A stretch of DNA of 64,000 bases from Chitinophaga sp. (GTDB lineage: Bacteria > Bacteroidota > Bacteroidia > Chitinophagales > Chitinophagaceae). The stretch spans positions 1-64,000 of the forward strand of contig NZ_JAGHZS010000001.1 of the NCBI RefSeq assembly GCF_017745275.1, read 5' to 3'. Below, piece by piece: positions 39,835 to 47,300 of the stretch. The notes under the pieces were generated by a model, which was given only the letters and a program-made list of their open reading frames with translations, was not told where the DNA came from and searched no databases. The position numbers and the translations under genes were made by a program. Position 1 is the first letter of the stretch; each line of letters starts with the position of its first letter.

Positions 39835-41067
39835 ATGCTTAGACCAATTCTGTTACACGTTATGCTGCTATTGGCAGCCATCACCGGCACTTCAACCATG
39901 ACCTCAGCCGGTGTAGCAACACCCTGCGCTGATAGTACCCGCGATGCGGTGTTGATCACCCGCTTTCACTTTAAACAATACTATGGTGGCGTAGTTGTAG
40001 TACAGGCACAGGTTGGCGATTATCCGGATACGTTGCAGTTTATTCTCGACACCGGTAGCGCAGGCATTTCCCTCGATACCAGTACCTGCACACGACTGGG
40101 CATTAAAATGGAACCTTCCGACCGGATCATTAAAGGCCTGGGAAGCTCAAAACCAGTATCCTTTGCCCGCAACCATGCCCTCAGATTACCCGGCCTGACC
40201 GTAGATAGCCTCGACTTCCATATCAATGATTATGAACTGATTAGCCAGGTATATGGAATTCAGGTAGATGGGATTATGGGATTTAGCCTCCTGAGCAGGT
40301 TTATTGTGACCATAGACTATGACACGGAAGAGATTCTCATTTATTCCAAGGGAAAGTTTACGTACCCAAGAGGCGGACAGCTGCTGAAACCTTCGCTCAC
40401 ACAAATCCCGCTGATATCAGCTCCTTTAAGAACCAGCTTAAGAACCATCAATAACCGTTACTACTTTGATACCGGCGCCGGCATGTGCCTTTTACTGTCA
40501 TCACAGTTTGTGAACGACAGCAGCGTGCTGCAAGGCAAAAGACGCCGTACCAAAAAAATGATTCAAACAGAAGCCCAGGGGCTGGGAGGGAAGATGAGTA
40601 TGTCACTTACCACCCTCAATGAATTCCGTATTGGTAACTACAGCTTCCGGAATGTACCTACCTACATCTTTGATGATCAAACTAACGTTACCGCCTATCC
40701 TTTTTTGGGAGGAATGATTGGTAACGACTTGCTGAGACGCTTCAATATCACCCTCAACTACAGTAAGAAGGAAATATACATGATCCCGAATTCGCATTTC
40801 CGTGATATGTTCGATTACTCCTACACCGGTTTAATCATTTACCTGATCAATGGCCGGGTAGAAGTCACCGATATTATCAAAGGCTCTCCCGCAGAAAAGG
40901 CCGGGTTCAGGAAAGGCGATATCCTCATGGCGGTCAACAATAACCTGGGACCCAATCTACAGCTGTTCAGGGAGTTGTTAAAAAATATCGGCACCAAAGC
41001 CGTTTGCCTGATCAGCCGTGATAATGACCTAATCATCAAAAAGTTGCCAATAAAAAGCATACTTTGA
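39835..41067 (+). CDS. Two-lobed retropepsin-like aspartyl protease with PDZ domain
   Basis: 410 residues: signal peptide, then two pepsin-like lobes each with a DTG triad, FILDTGSAGISL (Asp72) and YFDTGAGMCLLL (Asp212), and glycine-rich flap-region segments; hydrophobic-hydrophobic-Gly follows each lobe (VDGIMGFSLL, GGMIGNDLL). A C-terminal PDZ domain (about 335-400: VTDIIKGSPAEKAGFRKGDIL) could bind substrates or partners. Both catalytic Asp residues are present, so a single chain can form the active site. Probably periplasmic or cell-surface. Followed 13 bp on by a paralogue with one damaged lobe. Confidence 0.85.
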   Translation: MLRPILLHVMLLLAAITGTSTMTSAGVATPCADSTRDAVLITRFHFKQYYGGVVVVQAQVGDYPDTLQFILDTGSAGISLDTSTCTRLGIKMEPSDRIIKGLGSSKPVSFARNHALRLPGLTVDSLDFHINDYELISQVYGIQVDGIMGFSLLSRFIVTIDYDTEEILIYSKGKFTYPRGGQLLKPSLTQIPLISAPLRTSLRTINNRYYFDTGAGMCLLLSSQFVNDSSVLQGKRRRTKKMIQTEAQGLGGKMSMSLTTLNEFRIGNYSFRNVPTYIFDDQTNVTAYPFLGGMIGNDLLRRFNITLNYSKKEIYMIPNSHFRDMFDYSYTGLIIYLINGRVEVTDIIKGSPAEKAGFRKGDILMAVNNNLGPNLQLFRELLKNIGTKAVCLISRDNDLIIKKLPIKSIL

Positions 41068-41080
41068 CGTTATTTGTGTC

Positions 41081-42001
41081 ATGTGGCGTTTTTTATGGAT
41101 AGTAACCGTAATTTCTTGTAGCACCCTCCTGTATGCCCATGCACAGCGTAAAAGCACTACATCGGCAGATGCAGGGGAAAATAAGAAACCGGTAGCAGTG
41201 ATCCCTTTTCAATTGGTGGACAAGCATGTGATTATTCCTGTACTGACTTCCGGCAGTACAGATACCCTTCATTTTATTTTCGACAGCGGGGCAGAAGTAA
41301 CCGTGTTACACACTAATACCGCTGCCCGGCTACATCTCAAAGGCGGCACAAACGCCTATATGAGCGGTATTAATAACGCGATGGCACAAACGTCGGTGGC
41401 CACCCTTAATGTGCTATACTTCGGAGACCAACGCCTCCCTTATGTAAAGGCTTACCTGGAAAACCTGGATGACCTCGGACCGGTAGACGGCATTATAGGC
41501 GTGGCTTTGATGAAGACTTTTATTGTAAAAATTGACTACCGCCAACAGCAACTAGTCTTGTATAAAGCCGGGAAAACTCCTACTAACAACGCCGGACGCT
41601 TACTGCATTTCCAGCTTAACTATACTACACCGATAATAGACGCTTCTATACAGTTGCCGAATGGCACCAGGCTTTCAGGTAATTACCACATCACCACTGG
41701 CGGCGACTATGGCATCCTTTTCAACTGGCCTTATGTTGATAAAAACAAACTCAATACCCTGCTACCCACCATCAATACCGACCGCGTACAGGATATGCTG
41801 AAAGTATTATACTACATCAATAGTTCGGTTCCCTCACTGGAAGTAGGTGGTCGCAGTTTAAAAAATGTACCTATCAGCTATAGCAAAGACATCGACGATC
41901 TGGGTGTTTTCACGGAAATGGCCGGCTCCATTGGCTATGACGTGTGGAAAGACTTTACTCTCACCATCAACTATGATCGTAAAGAACTATATCTCGAATA
42001 A
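41081..42001 (+). CDS. Aspartyl-protease-like paralogue with one lost catalytic site
   Basis: 306 residues: signal peptide (MWRFLWIVTVISCSTLLYAHA), then lobe 1 with FIFDSGAEVTVLHT (Asp68 in a DSG variant) and GPVDGIIGVALMKTF, and lobe 2 where the expected DTG reads TTG (Thr205-Thr206-Gly207 in YHITTGGDYGIL). No PDZ domain. The second catalytic Asp is missing, so it would need dimerisation like retropepsins, or is inactive and acts as a binding or regulatory partner of the preceding intact protease (13 bp upstream, same operon). Confidence 0.8.
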   Translation: MWRFLWIVTVISCSTLLYAHAQRKSTTSADAGENKKPVAVIPFQLVDKHVIIPVLTSGSTDTLHFIFDSGAEVTVLHTNTAARLHLKGGTNAYMSGINNAMAQTSVATLNVLYFGDQRLPYVKAYLENLDDLGPVDGIIGVALMKTFIVKIDYRQQQLVLYKAGKTPTNNAGRLLHFQLNYTTPIIDASIQLPNGTRLSGNYHITTGGDYGILFNWPYVDKNKLNTLLPTINTDRVQDMLKVLYYINSSVPSLEVGGRSLKNVPISYSKDIDDLGVFTEMAGSIGYDVWKDFTLTINYDRKELYLE

Positions 42002-42011
42002 ACTGTTAACC

Positions 42012-42120
42012 GTTAGCTATTAGCTAATAACCAATTGGCAAATGCAGCAGATAATAACGGCTGTACTGCCAATTTTTTGCTAAAAGCTAAAAGCTTGATG
42101 CTAAAAGCTGTCAAAAGCTA
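42012..42120. repeat. Heptad-repeat palindrome
   Basis: Left side has TTAGCTA units 7 bp apart, a core of CCAATTGGCAAATGCAGC, and after a spacer TGTACTGCCAATTTTTTGC; the right side has AAAAGCT units repeated at 7-bp spacing. The GGCAAATGCAGC core resembles AGGAAATGCAGCG of the copy at 53.7 kb. It lies just 3' of the second aspartyl-protease gene. Confidence 0.78.
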
Positions 42121-42162
42121 CCCGTAATTCCCTATTTTTACCATATTGACCAACAAAAAGAT

Positions 42163-43401
42163 ATGATCCATTATAATAAGTTTACGCTGGCAAACGGACT
42201 AAGAGTTATTGTTCACGAAGACCACACCACGCCTATGGCGGTCTTAAATGTACTGTATGACGTAGGCGCCAGGGATGAAAACCCTGCACAAACGGGATTT
42301 GCCCACCTCTTCGAACACCTGATGTTTGGTGGTTCCATCAACATTCCATCGTACGATGAACCCCTGCAAATGGCTGGTGGCGAGAATAACGCCTATACCA
42401 CCAGCGATCTGACCAACTACTATATACAGCTACCGGCAGAAAATATTGAAACTGCCTTCTGGCTGGAAAGCGATCGCATGCTCTCCCTGGCCTTTGATGA
42501 AAAAAGCCTGGATGTACAACGCAAAGTAGTTTCCGAAGAATTTAAAGAACACTATATCAATAAGCCTTATGGCGATGTATGGCATAAGATGCGGGAGCTG
42601 TCTTACAGCACTCACCCCTATCGCTGGATGACTATTGGTAAAGAGTTATCACATATTGAAAATGCAAAGCTGGAAGATGTAAAAGCATTTTTCTTTAAAT
42701 ACTACCGCCCGGCAAATGCAATCCTGACAGTTGCCGGTAATGTAACACCAGAACAGGTGAAAGCCCTTGCAGAGAAATGGTTTGGAGACATTCCATCCGG
42801 CGAGAAATATCAGCGTAACCTGCCGGTAGAACCACCACAAACAGCCGCACATAAATTGGAGGTAAAAGCCAATGTGCCACTGGATGCGCTGTACAAATGT
42901 TATCATATGTACTCCCGCACAGACAAACGTTACTACACCGCAGACCTTCTCTCTGATATCCTGGGTGGGGGTAGTTCTTCCCGCCTGCACCAGGTGTTGG
43001 TAAAAGAAAAGAAACTATTCAGTAATATTGAGTGTTATCATTTTGGAAGCCTGGATGCCGGATTACTGACTATTGAAGGTAAGCTGGTGAAAGGGGTAAA
43101 AATGAAAGATGCGGAAAAAGCCATTCAACTGGAGCTGGAAAAATTACAAAATGAAGTGATCTCGGAGCGGGAGCTGCAAAAAGTTAAAAACCGCGTAGAA
43201 AGCCTCCTCGCTTTTGAAGATATGAGCTTATTAAGCCGCGCCAACAACTTGGCATTTTATGAATTGCTCGGCGATGCAGCCCTGATGAACCAGGAGTTTA
43301 AAAATTATGACGTAGTAACGGCGGCCGAATTACATGAAGAAGCAAAGCTGCTTTTTGACGAAAAAAATTCAAATACCATTTACTATTACGCTGCAAACTA
43401 A
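42163..43401 (+). CDS. M16-family zinc metallopeptidase, catalytic subunit
   Basis: 412 residues, no signal peptide. Zinc motif HLFEH (His48, Glu51, His52) in GFAHLFEHLMFGGS is the inverted HxxEH of M16 (pitrilysin/processing-peptidase) enzymes; the further Glu ligand falls in the VVSEEFKEHY stretch. The C-terminal half carries the R/Y-type substrate-binding region (LLSDILGGGSSSRLHQVLV). It is followed by a homologous gene lacking HxxEH, the usual M16B heterodimer of active and inactive chains. Probably acts on peptides in the cytoplasm or envelope. Confidence 0.92.
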   Translation: MIHYNKFTLANGLRVIVHEDHTTPMAVLNVLYDVGARDENPAQTGFAHLFEHLMFGGSINIPSYDEPLQMAGGENNAYTTSDLTNYYIQLPAENIETAFWLESDRMLSLAFDEKSLDVQRKVVSEEFKEHYINKPYGDVWHKMRELSYSTHPYRWMTIGKELSHIENAKLEDVKAFFFKYYRPANAILTVAGNVTPEQVKALAEKWFGDIPSGEKYQRNLPVEPPQTAAHKLEVKANVPLDALYKCYHMYSRTDKRYYTADLLSDILGGGSSSRLHQVLVKEKKLFSNIECYHFGSLDAGLLTIEGKLVKGVKMKDAEKAIQLELEKLQNEVISERELQKVKNRVESLLAFEDMSLLSRANNLAFYELLGDAALMNQEFKNYDVVTAAELHEEAKLLFDEKNSNTIYYYAAN

Positions 43402-43444
43402 ATCTGTGGCTTGTTTACAGCCCATTACCGTTTAAATACGACTC

Positions 43445-44725
43445 ATGAACAGAACGATAGCCCCTCCCATTAAAGATGCGGTGGAATTTGATATAAAGCT
43501 GAAGCCATATGAACAGTTCAAACTGGACAATGGCATCCCCGTATATGTGATGAAATCCGATGAGCAGGAAACGCTGCAACTGGAACTGGTATTTCCAGCC
43601 GGCAGCTGGTATGAGAGCGAAAGCCTCGAAGCCGCTGCCACCAACTTTCTCATGAAAAATGGTACCAGCAAACATACTGCCCAGGAAATAAATGAAAATA
43701 TCGATTATCATGGTGCTTACCTTAACCGTAATGCCTACCATGAAAATGCAACTTATACCCTGCACTGCCTGACCAAACATGCGGAAGTATTGTTACCTAT
43801 GCTGCAGGAAGTAATAATGGATCCTATATTTCCGGAAGAAGAGCTGAGTCTTTACAAACAAAACCAGAAGCAAAAGCTGGCAGTAAACCTCTTGAAATGC
43901 GACTTTGTTGCCAACCGTTTTATTGATAAATACCTTTTCGGCGATTTCCATCCATATGGCCGCGTAAGCACCATGATGGCCTATGACGCACTGCAAACAG
44001 AAGGCTTGAAGGCCTTTTACAAGAAACATTATACTTACAATAACTGCAAAATATTTGTGGCGGGTAACCTGCCGGCCAACATGATTGCGTTGCTGAATAA
44101 ATTTTTCGGCAGCACGCCATGGAATGGAGAAACCAACCTGATAAAGCTGGATCTTCCTATTCAACCCGCAGAAGAAAAGAAGTTCAGGATTTTCAATGAT
44201 GAAAATGGCGTTCAGGGTGCTGTGCGGGTAGCCCGACATTTCCCGAACCGTTATCATCCTGACTTCCCTAAGATGCTGGTGTTAAACACCATTTTCGGTG
44301 GCTACTTCGGTTCCCGTTTAATGAGTAACATCCGGGAAGAAAAGGGCTATACATATGGCATCTATTCCCAGCTTTACAACTTCCGTCAAACCAGTGCGCT
44401 GAATATCCAAACAGAAGCGGGCCGGGATGTGTGTGAGGCCACCATTGCAGAGATCTACAAAGAGTTGACCCGCCTGCAGGAAGAGCCTGTACCACAGGAA
44501 GAACTGGACCTGGTACGCAACTACATGATCGGATCCATCCTGGGCGACCTGGACGGCGCATTCCAGCTTATTCAACGCTGGAAAAACCTGATCCTGAACG
44601 ACCTCGATGAAAATTATTTCTATAATAATATTCAAACCATCAAGACAATTACTGCAGAAGAATTGCAACAACTGGCTAAACAATATTTTACGCCTGGTGA
44701 TTTTTATGAATTGGTGGTGATTTAA
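43445..44725 (+). CDS. M16-family peptidase-like protein, non-catalytic subunit
   Basis: 426 residues homologous to the preceding protein, but where HxxEH should be it reads SLEAAATNFLMKNGTS, so it cannot bind zinc. The C-terminal half keeps FGGYFGSRLMSNIREEKGYTYGIY, the conserved Arg/Tyr substrate-binding block. In M16B pairs such a chain forms half of the chamber and presents substrate to the active chain. It lies 43 bp after its partner. The pairing is inferred from known M16B heterodimers. Confidence 0.9.
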   Translation: MNRTIAPPIKDAVEFDIKLKPYEQFKLDNGIPVYVMKSDEQETLQLELVFPAGSWYESESLEAAATNFLMKNGTSKHTAQEINENIDYHGAYLNRNAYHENATYTLHCLTKHAEVLLPMLQEVIMDPIFPEEELSLYKQNQKQKLAVNLLKCDFVANRFIDKYLFGDFHPYGRVSTMMAYDALQTEGLKAFYKKHYTYNNCKIFVAGNLPANMIALLNKFFGSTPWNGETNLIKLDLPIQPAEEKKFRIFNDENGVQGAVRVARHFPNRYHPDFPKMLVLNTIFGGYFGSRLMSNIREEKGYTYGIYSQLYNFRQTSALNIQTEAGRDVCEATIAEIYKELTRLQEEPVPQEELDLVRNYMIGSILGDLDGAFQLIQRWKNLILNDLDENYFYNNIQTIKTITAEELQQLAKQYFTPGDFYELVVI

Positions 44726-44752
44726 GAGTTATCTAAAAAAGAAAGTGCTCGA

Positions 44753-44788
44753 GAAAGTTTCCATAAATGGAAACTTTCTTTATTTTTG
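44753..44788 (+). promoter_or_regulatory. Palindromic operator and promoter of the toxin-antitoxin pair
   Basis: GAAAGTTTCCAT (44753-44764) is repeated in inverted form as ATGGAAACTTTC (44767-44778), 2 bp apart. TATTTTTG at 44781-44788, a perfect -7 element, follows after 2 bp, so the palindrome fills the space between the -33 and -7 positions. An Xre antitoxin bound there would repress its own operon. The same hairpin with its T-rich tail could also terminate the upstream peptidase transcript. Confidence 0.7.
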
Positions 44789-44805
44789 GGTAAACCATAT
44801 CATCC

Positions 44806-45147
44806 ATGTTTGACCCCAGATTTAAAGTGCTCTTTTTAGAGCCTGCAGCTCACTTTCTTGACATAGTACATGCGAAAGTCAGAGAAAAAATTTACGCTAA
44901 TATCTATAAAAGCAGATATGCTACAGATCCTGAGTTACTAAAGAAAGTACGGGATGATATCTGGGAATTCAGAACCCATTATGGAGGCATTCAATACAGA
45001 ATACTAGCGTTTTGGGACAATACTACCATAGCAGAGACATTGGTTATTGCCACGCACGGCTTTATTAAAAAAACAGACAAAATCCCTAAGAAAGAAATCA
45101 ATCGCGCCATAGCGCTTAGACGACATTATTTTCAAAGTAAGTACTAA
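44806..45147 (+). CDS. HigB-like toxin (Gp49/RelE superfamily)
   Basis: 113 residues. Pattern FLEPAAHFLDIVHAKVREKIYANI, then DDIWEFRTHYGGIQYRILAFWD and ATHGFIKKTDKIPKKEINRA is that of the phage-derived Gp49-like HigB family: the YRILAF strand and the HGFIKKTxKxPxxEIxxA helix are standard. These toxins are ribosome-dependent mRNA interferases. The Xre-type antitoxin gene follows 11 bp downstream, toxin-first order as in HigBA. Cytoplasmic. The AT-rich coding sequence suggests acquisition. Confidence 0.88.
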   Translation: MFDPRFKVLFLEPAAHFLDIVHAKVREKIYANIYKSRYATDPELLKKVRDDIWEFRTHYGGIQYRILAFWDNTTIAETLVIATHGFIKKTDKIPKKEINRAIALRRHYFQSKY

Positions 45148-45158
45148 ACCGCAAAAAA

Positions 45159-45485
45159 ATGAAAAAGAAACCATTGAAAACCTTCACGCTGGAAGAACAA
45201 CTAGACAAACACATTGGCCCCGTAGGCTCTGCTCCAAGAGAAAAATTCGAATTCGACCTTCAAATGGACCTACTCGGTGATATCATCAAAAAAGCACGGG
45301 AAACCCAACACCTTACGCAGGAACAATTAGGCAGCCTGGTAGGCGTACAGAAAGCACAAATTTCAAAGTTAGAAAACAACACTACCAGTGCCCGTCTTGA
45401 CACTATTTTGAAAGTATTCAATGCCCTGAAAGCAAAAGTTACTTTCAAGGTACAAATGGAAAATGAAGAGTATCTTTTCATATAA
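45159..45485 (+). CDS. Xre-family antitoxin (HigA-like)
   Basis: 108 residues. N-terminal half (about 1-50) is Lys- and Asp-rich and probably flexible; the helix-turn-helix (about 53-95: TQEQLGSLVGVQKAQISKLEN) is of the Xre/Cro type. It should neutralise the preceding HigB-like toxin and repress the operon through the palindrome at 44753-44778. C-terminal FKVQMENEEYLF is beta-like. Cytoplasmic. Confidence 0.88.
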   Translation: MKKKPLKTFTLEEQLDKHIGPVGSAPREKFEFDLQMDLLGDIIKKARETQHLTQEQLGSLVGVQKAQISKLENNTTSARLDTILKVFNALKAKVTFKVQMENEEYLFI

Positions 45486-45495
45486 ATGAACAGGC

Positions 45496-46299
45496 ATGGA
45501 AATTTCTGAAGACTATCTGTCAACGAATAAAGAGCTCTGGAATAAACGTACGGGCGTACATGTTACTTCTGATTTTTACGATGTTCCCGGCTTCCTGAAT
45601 GGCAATACTTCCTTAAAAGAAATAGAGTTGCAGCTGCTGGGAAACGTAAGTGGGCAAAACATCTTACACCTGCAATGCCACTTTGGGCAGGATAGCCTTT
45701 CGCTGGCCAGAATGGGAGCCAACGTTACCGGCATAGACCTTTCAGATGCCGCTATACAACAGGCCAATGCTCTTACAAAGCAATTACAACTGGAAAACAA
45801 CGCTCGTTTTATTTGCTGTGATCTCTATAGCGCACCGGCGCATTTAACGGGCTCATTTGACCGCGTATTTACGTCTTACGGCACTATTGGATGGCTCCCT
45901 GACCTGGATAAATGGGCAACAGTGATCAATCACTTTCTGAAGCCCGGAGGTGATTTTATTATGGTCGATTTCCACCCGGTATTGTGGATGTTGGATGATC
46001 AGTTTCAAAAAATTGCCTACGATTACTTCAATACAGAAACAATCATAGAAGAAACGACCGGCACTTATACCGACCGTAGCAGCAATATTAGAAACAAGTC
46101 TTATTCCTGGAACCACCCACTGAGTGACATCATTACGGCATTACTTGCCCGGGGACTGCAGCTACAGGTATTTCAGGAGTTCAATTATTCTCCTTATAAT
46201 TGTTTTCCTAACACGGTAGAGAAGGAGGGACGTTTCTACATCCGGGGACTGGAAGAAAAACTACCCATGGTATATGCATTTAAATTCTTCAAACCTTAG
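45496..46299 (+). CDS. Class I SAM-dependent methyltransferase
   Basis: 267 residues. SAM-binding motif I is NILHLQCHFGQDSLSLARMGA, where the glycine-rich loop is QCHFGQDS; motif II acidic residue lies in VTGIDLS; LKPGGDFIMVDFHP is the post-III motif. The CHFGQDSLSLAR form is typical of a Bacteroidota/Gram-positive group of small-molecule methyltransferases of unknown target. Begins 10 bp after the antitoxin gene and is followed 3 bp later by an LprI-like gene, so it may be transcribed with them, but a functional link is not evident. Confidence 0.85.
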   Translation: MEISEDYLSTNKELWNKRTGVHVTSDFYDVPGFLNGNTSLKEIELQLLGNVSGQNILHLQCHFGQDSLSLARMGANVTGIDLSDAAIQQANALTKQLQLENNARFICCDLYSAPAHLTGSFDRVFTSYGTIGWLPDLDKWATVINHFLKPGGDFIMVDFHPVLWMLDDQFQKIAYDYFNTETIIEETTGTYTDRSSNIRNKSYSWNHPLSDIITALLARGLQLQVFQEFNYSPYNCFPNTVEKEGRFYIRGLEEKLPMVYAFKFFKP

Positions 46300-46302
46300 C
46301 AT

Positions 46303-46707
46303 ATGAAATCACTTTTAATTTTCCTGCTATTGATGATGACCGGAGGCTTCGCTGCATTCTCGCAATCCCAGGGTGAGCTGAATAAACAAGCGGCACAGGA
46401 ATATAAAGATGCAGATAAAAAGCTGAATGAAATTTATCAGCTTATTCTGAAAGATTATGCCGCCAACAAAACGTTTATTCAAAACCTGAAAGACGCACAG
46501 CGTTTGTGGATACAGTTCCGGGATGCACAGGTAAAAGCCATGTATCCGGCATCTGCCAAAAGTTATGGTAGCGTGTTTCCTATGTGCAAAGCCAACTACC
46601 TGGCTGAACTTACTCACCAGCGAACAGATGCTCTCAGGGCATGGCTCAACGGACTCCCGCAAGGAGAGGTATGCACCGGCTCTATTGGCGATAAAGAGGA
46701 TCACTAA
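46303..46707 (+). CDS. LprI-like (DUF1311) secreted protein
   Basis: 134 residues: signal peptide MKSLLIFLLLMMTGGFAAFS, then the DUF1311/LprI N-terminal domain with KKLNEIYQLILKDY, LKDAQRLWIQFRDAQVKAMYP and a C-terminal CKANYLAELTHQRTDALRAWL, a standard layout. LprI-type proteins include a periplasmic lysozyme inhibitor, but most are uncharacterised. Only two cysteines are present, in the C-terminal half. Followed 57 bp later by a paralogue with the same fold. Confidence 0.8.
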   Translation: MKSLLIFLLLMMTGGFAAFSQSQGELNKQAAQEYKDADKKLNEIYQLILKDYAANKTFIQNLKDAQRLWIQFRDAQVKAMYPASAKSYGSVFPMCKANYLAELTHQRTDALRAWLNGLPQGEVCTGSIGDKEDH

Positions 46708-46764
46708 TAATCCGGCCATTTTATATAATATAAATTTCGTATATTTACTGTTCACACAGTACCT

Positions 46765-47166
46765 ATGCGAAACCTAATCCTATTCCTATTGGTTTTCCTG
46801 TGCACCGAAGCATATTCGCAAACCCGGCAATCAGCACTGGACACACTTGAAAACCGTTACCAGCAGTGCCTCGGCAATAGCCATACTATGTACAACTGTG
46901 CAGTGATTTATTACAAACAGCTGGATAGCCTGTTAAATCACACCCTGCAAAACCTCTATTCCAACCTGGCACCCGGCCGGCAGCAACAGCTACAAGCCGA
47001 ACAAGGCGCCTGGGAAGAGAAAAAAGAAGAGTATTTTAAGAAGATAGATGAACGCGTGGAAAAGATGCATAAACGCACGATGGAAGGCCTCGACGATGAT
47101 ATGATTTCTACTGATAACAAAGCTGCTTTCCTGAAAGCTCGTCTGTTAACATTACTTGCGATATAG
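46765..47166 (+). CDS. Second LprI-like (DUF1311) secreted protein
   Basis: 133 residues: signal peptide (MRNLILFLLVFLCTEAYS), then a DUF1311-like region: CAVIYYKQLDSLLNHTLQNLY, QLQAEQGAWEEKKEEYFKK and a closing KAAFLKARLLTLL helix. Cysteines are in the N-terminal part (CLGNSHTMYNC), the reverse of the preceding paralogue, so the two are not recent duplicates. Its stop codon is followed directly by a heptad-repeat palindrome. Confidence 0.75.
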   Translation: MRNLILFLLVFLCTEAYSQTRQSALDTLENRYQQCLGNSHTMYNCAVIYYKQLDSLLNHTLQNLYSNLAPGRQQQLQAEQGAWEEKKEEYFKKIDERVEKMHKRTMEGLDDDMISTDNKAAFLKARLLTLLAI

Positions 47167-47295
47167 CGCATAAAGCATAAAGCACAAAGCAAAAAGCTAT
47201 TGAAGCGAGTGATTAACGCGGATCATAAGAGTGGTTCTACGCGTTAATCACTCGCTTCAATAGCTTTTTGCTTTGTGCTTTATGCTTTATGCTTA
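47167..47295. repeat. Heptad-repeat palindrome, best-formed copy
   Basis: Left: TAAAGCA, TAAAGCA, CAAAGCA in register, then AAAAAGCTATTGAAGCG; apical stem AGTGATTAACGCG / CGCGTTAATCACT around a 19-base loop; right: CGCTTCAATAGCTTTTT and then GCTTTGT, GCTTTAT, GCTTTAT. The paired arms extend over about 50 bp. It lies between the convergent LprI-like and arginase-fold genes and could end both transcripts. Confidence 0.9.
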
Positions 47296-47300
47296 ATTTA

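Noticed and set aside
44806-45485. HigBA pair considered as part of a prophage
   Set aside because: The Gp49-like toxin family name recalls phage, but no integrase, structural or lysis gene is nearby.
47167-47295. Short regular repeats taken as a possible CRISPR array
   Set aside because: Repeat unit is 7 bp with no spacers and the whole is a palindrome; no cas genes in the window.
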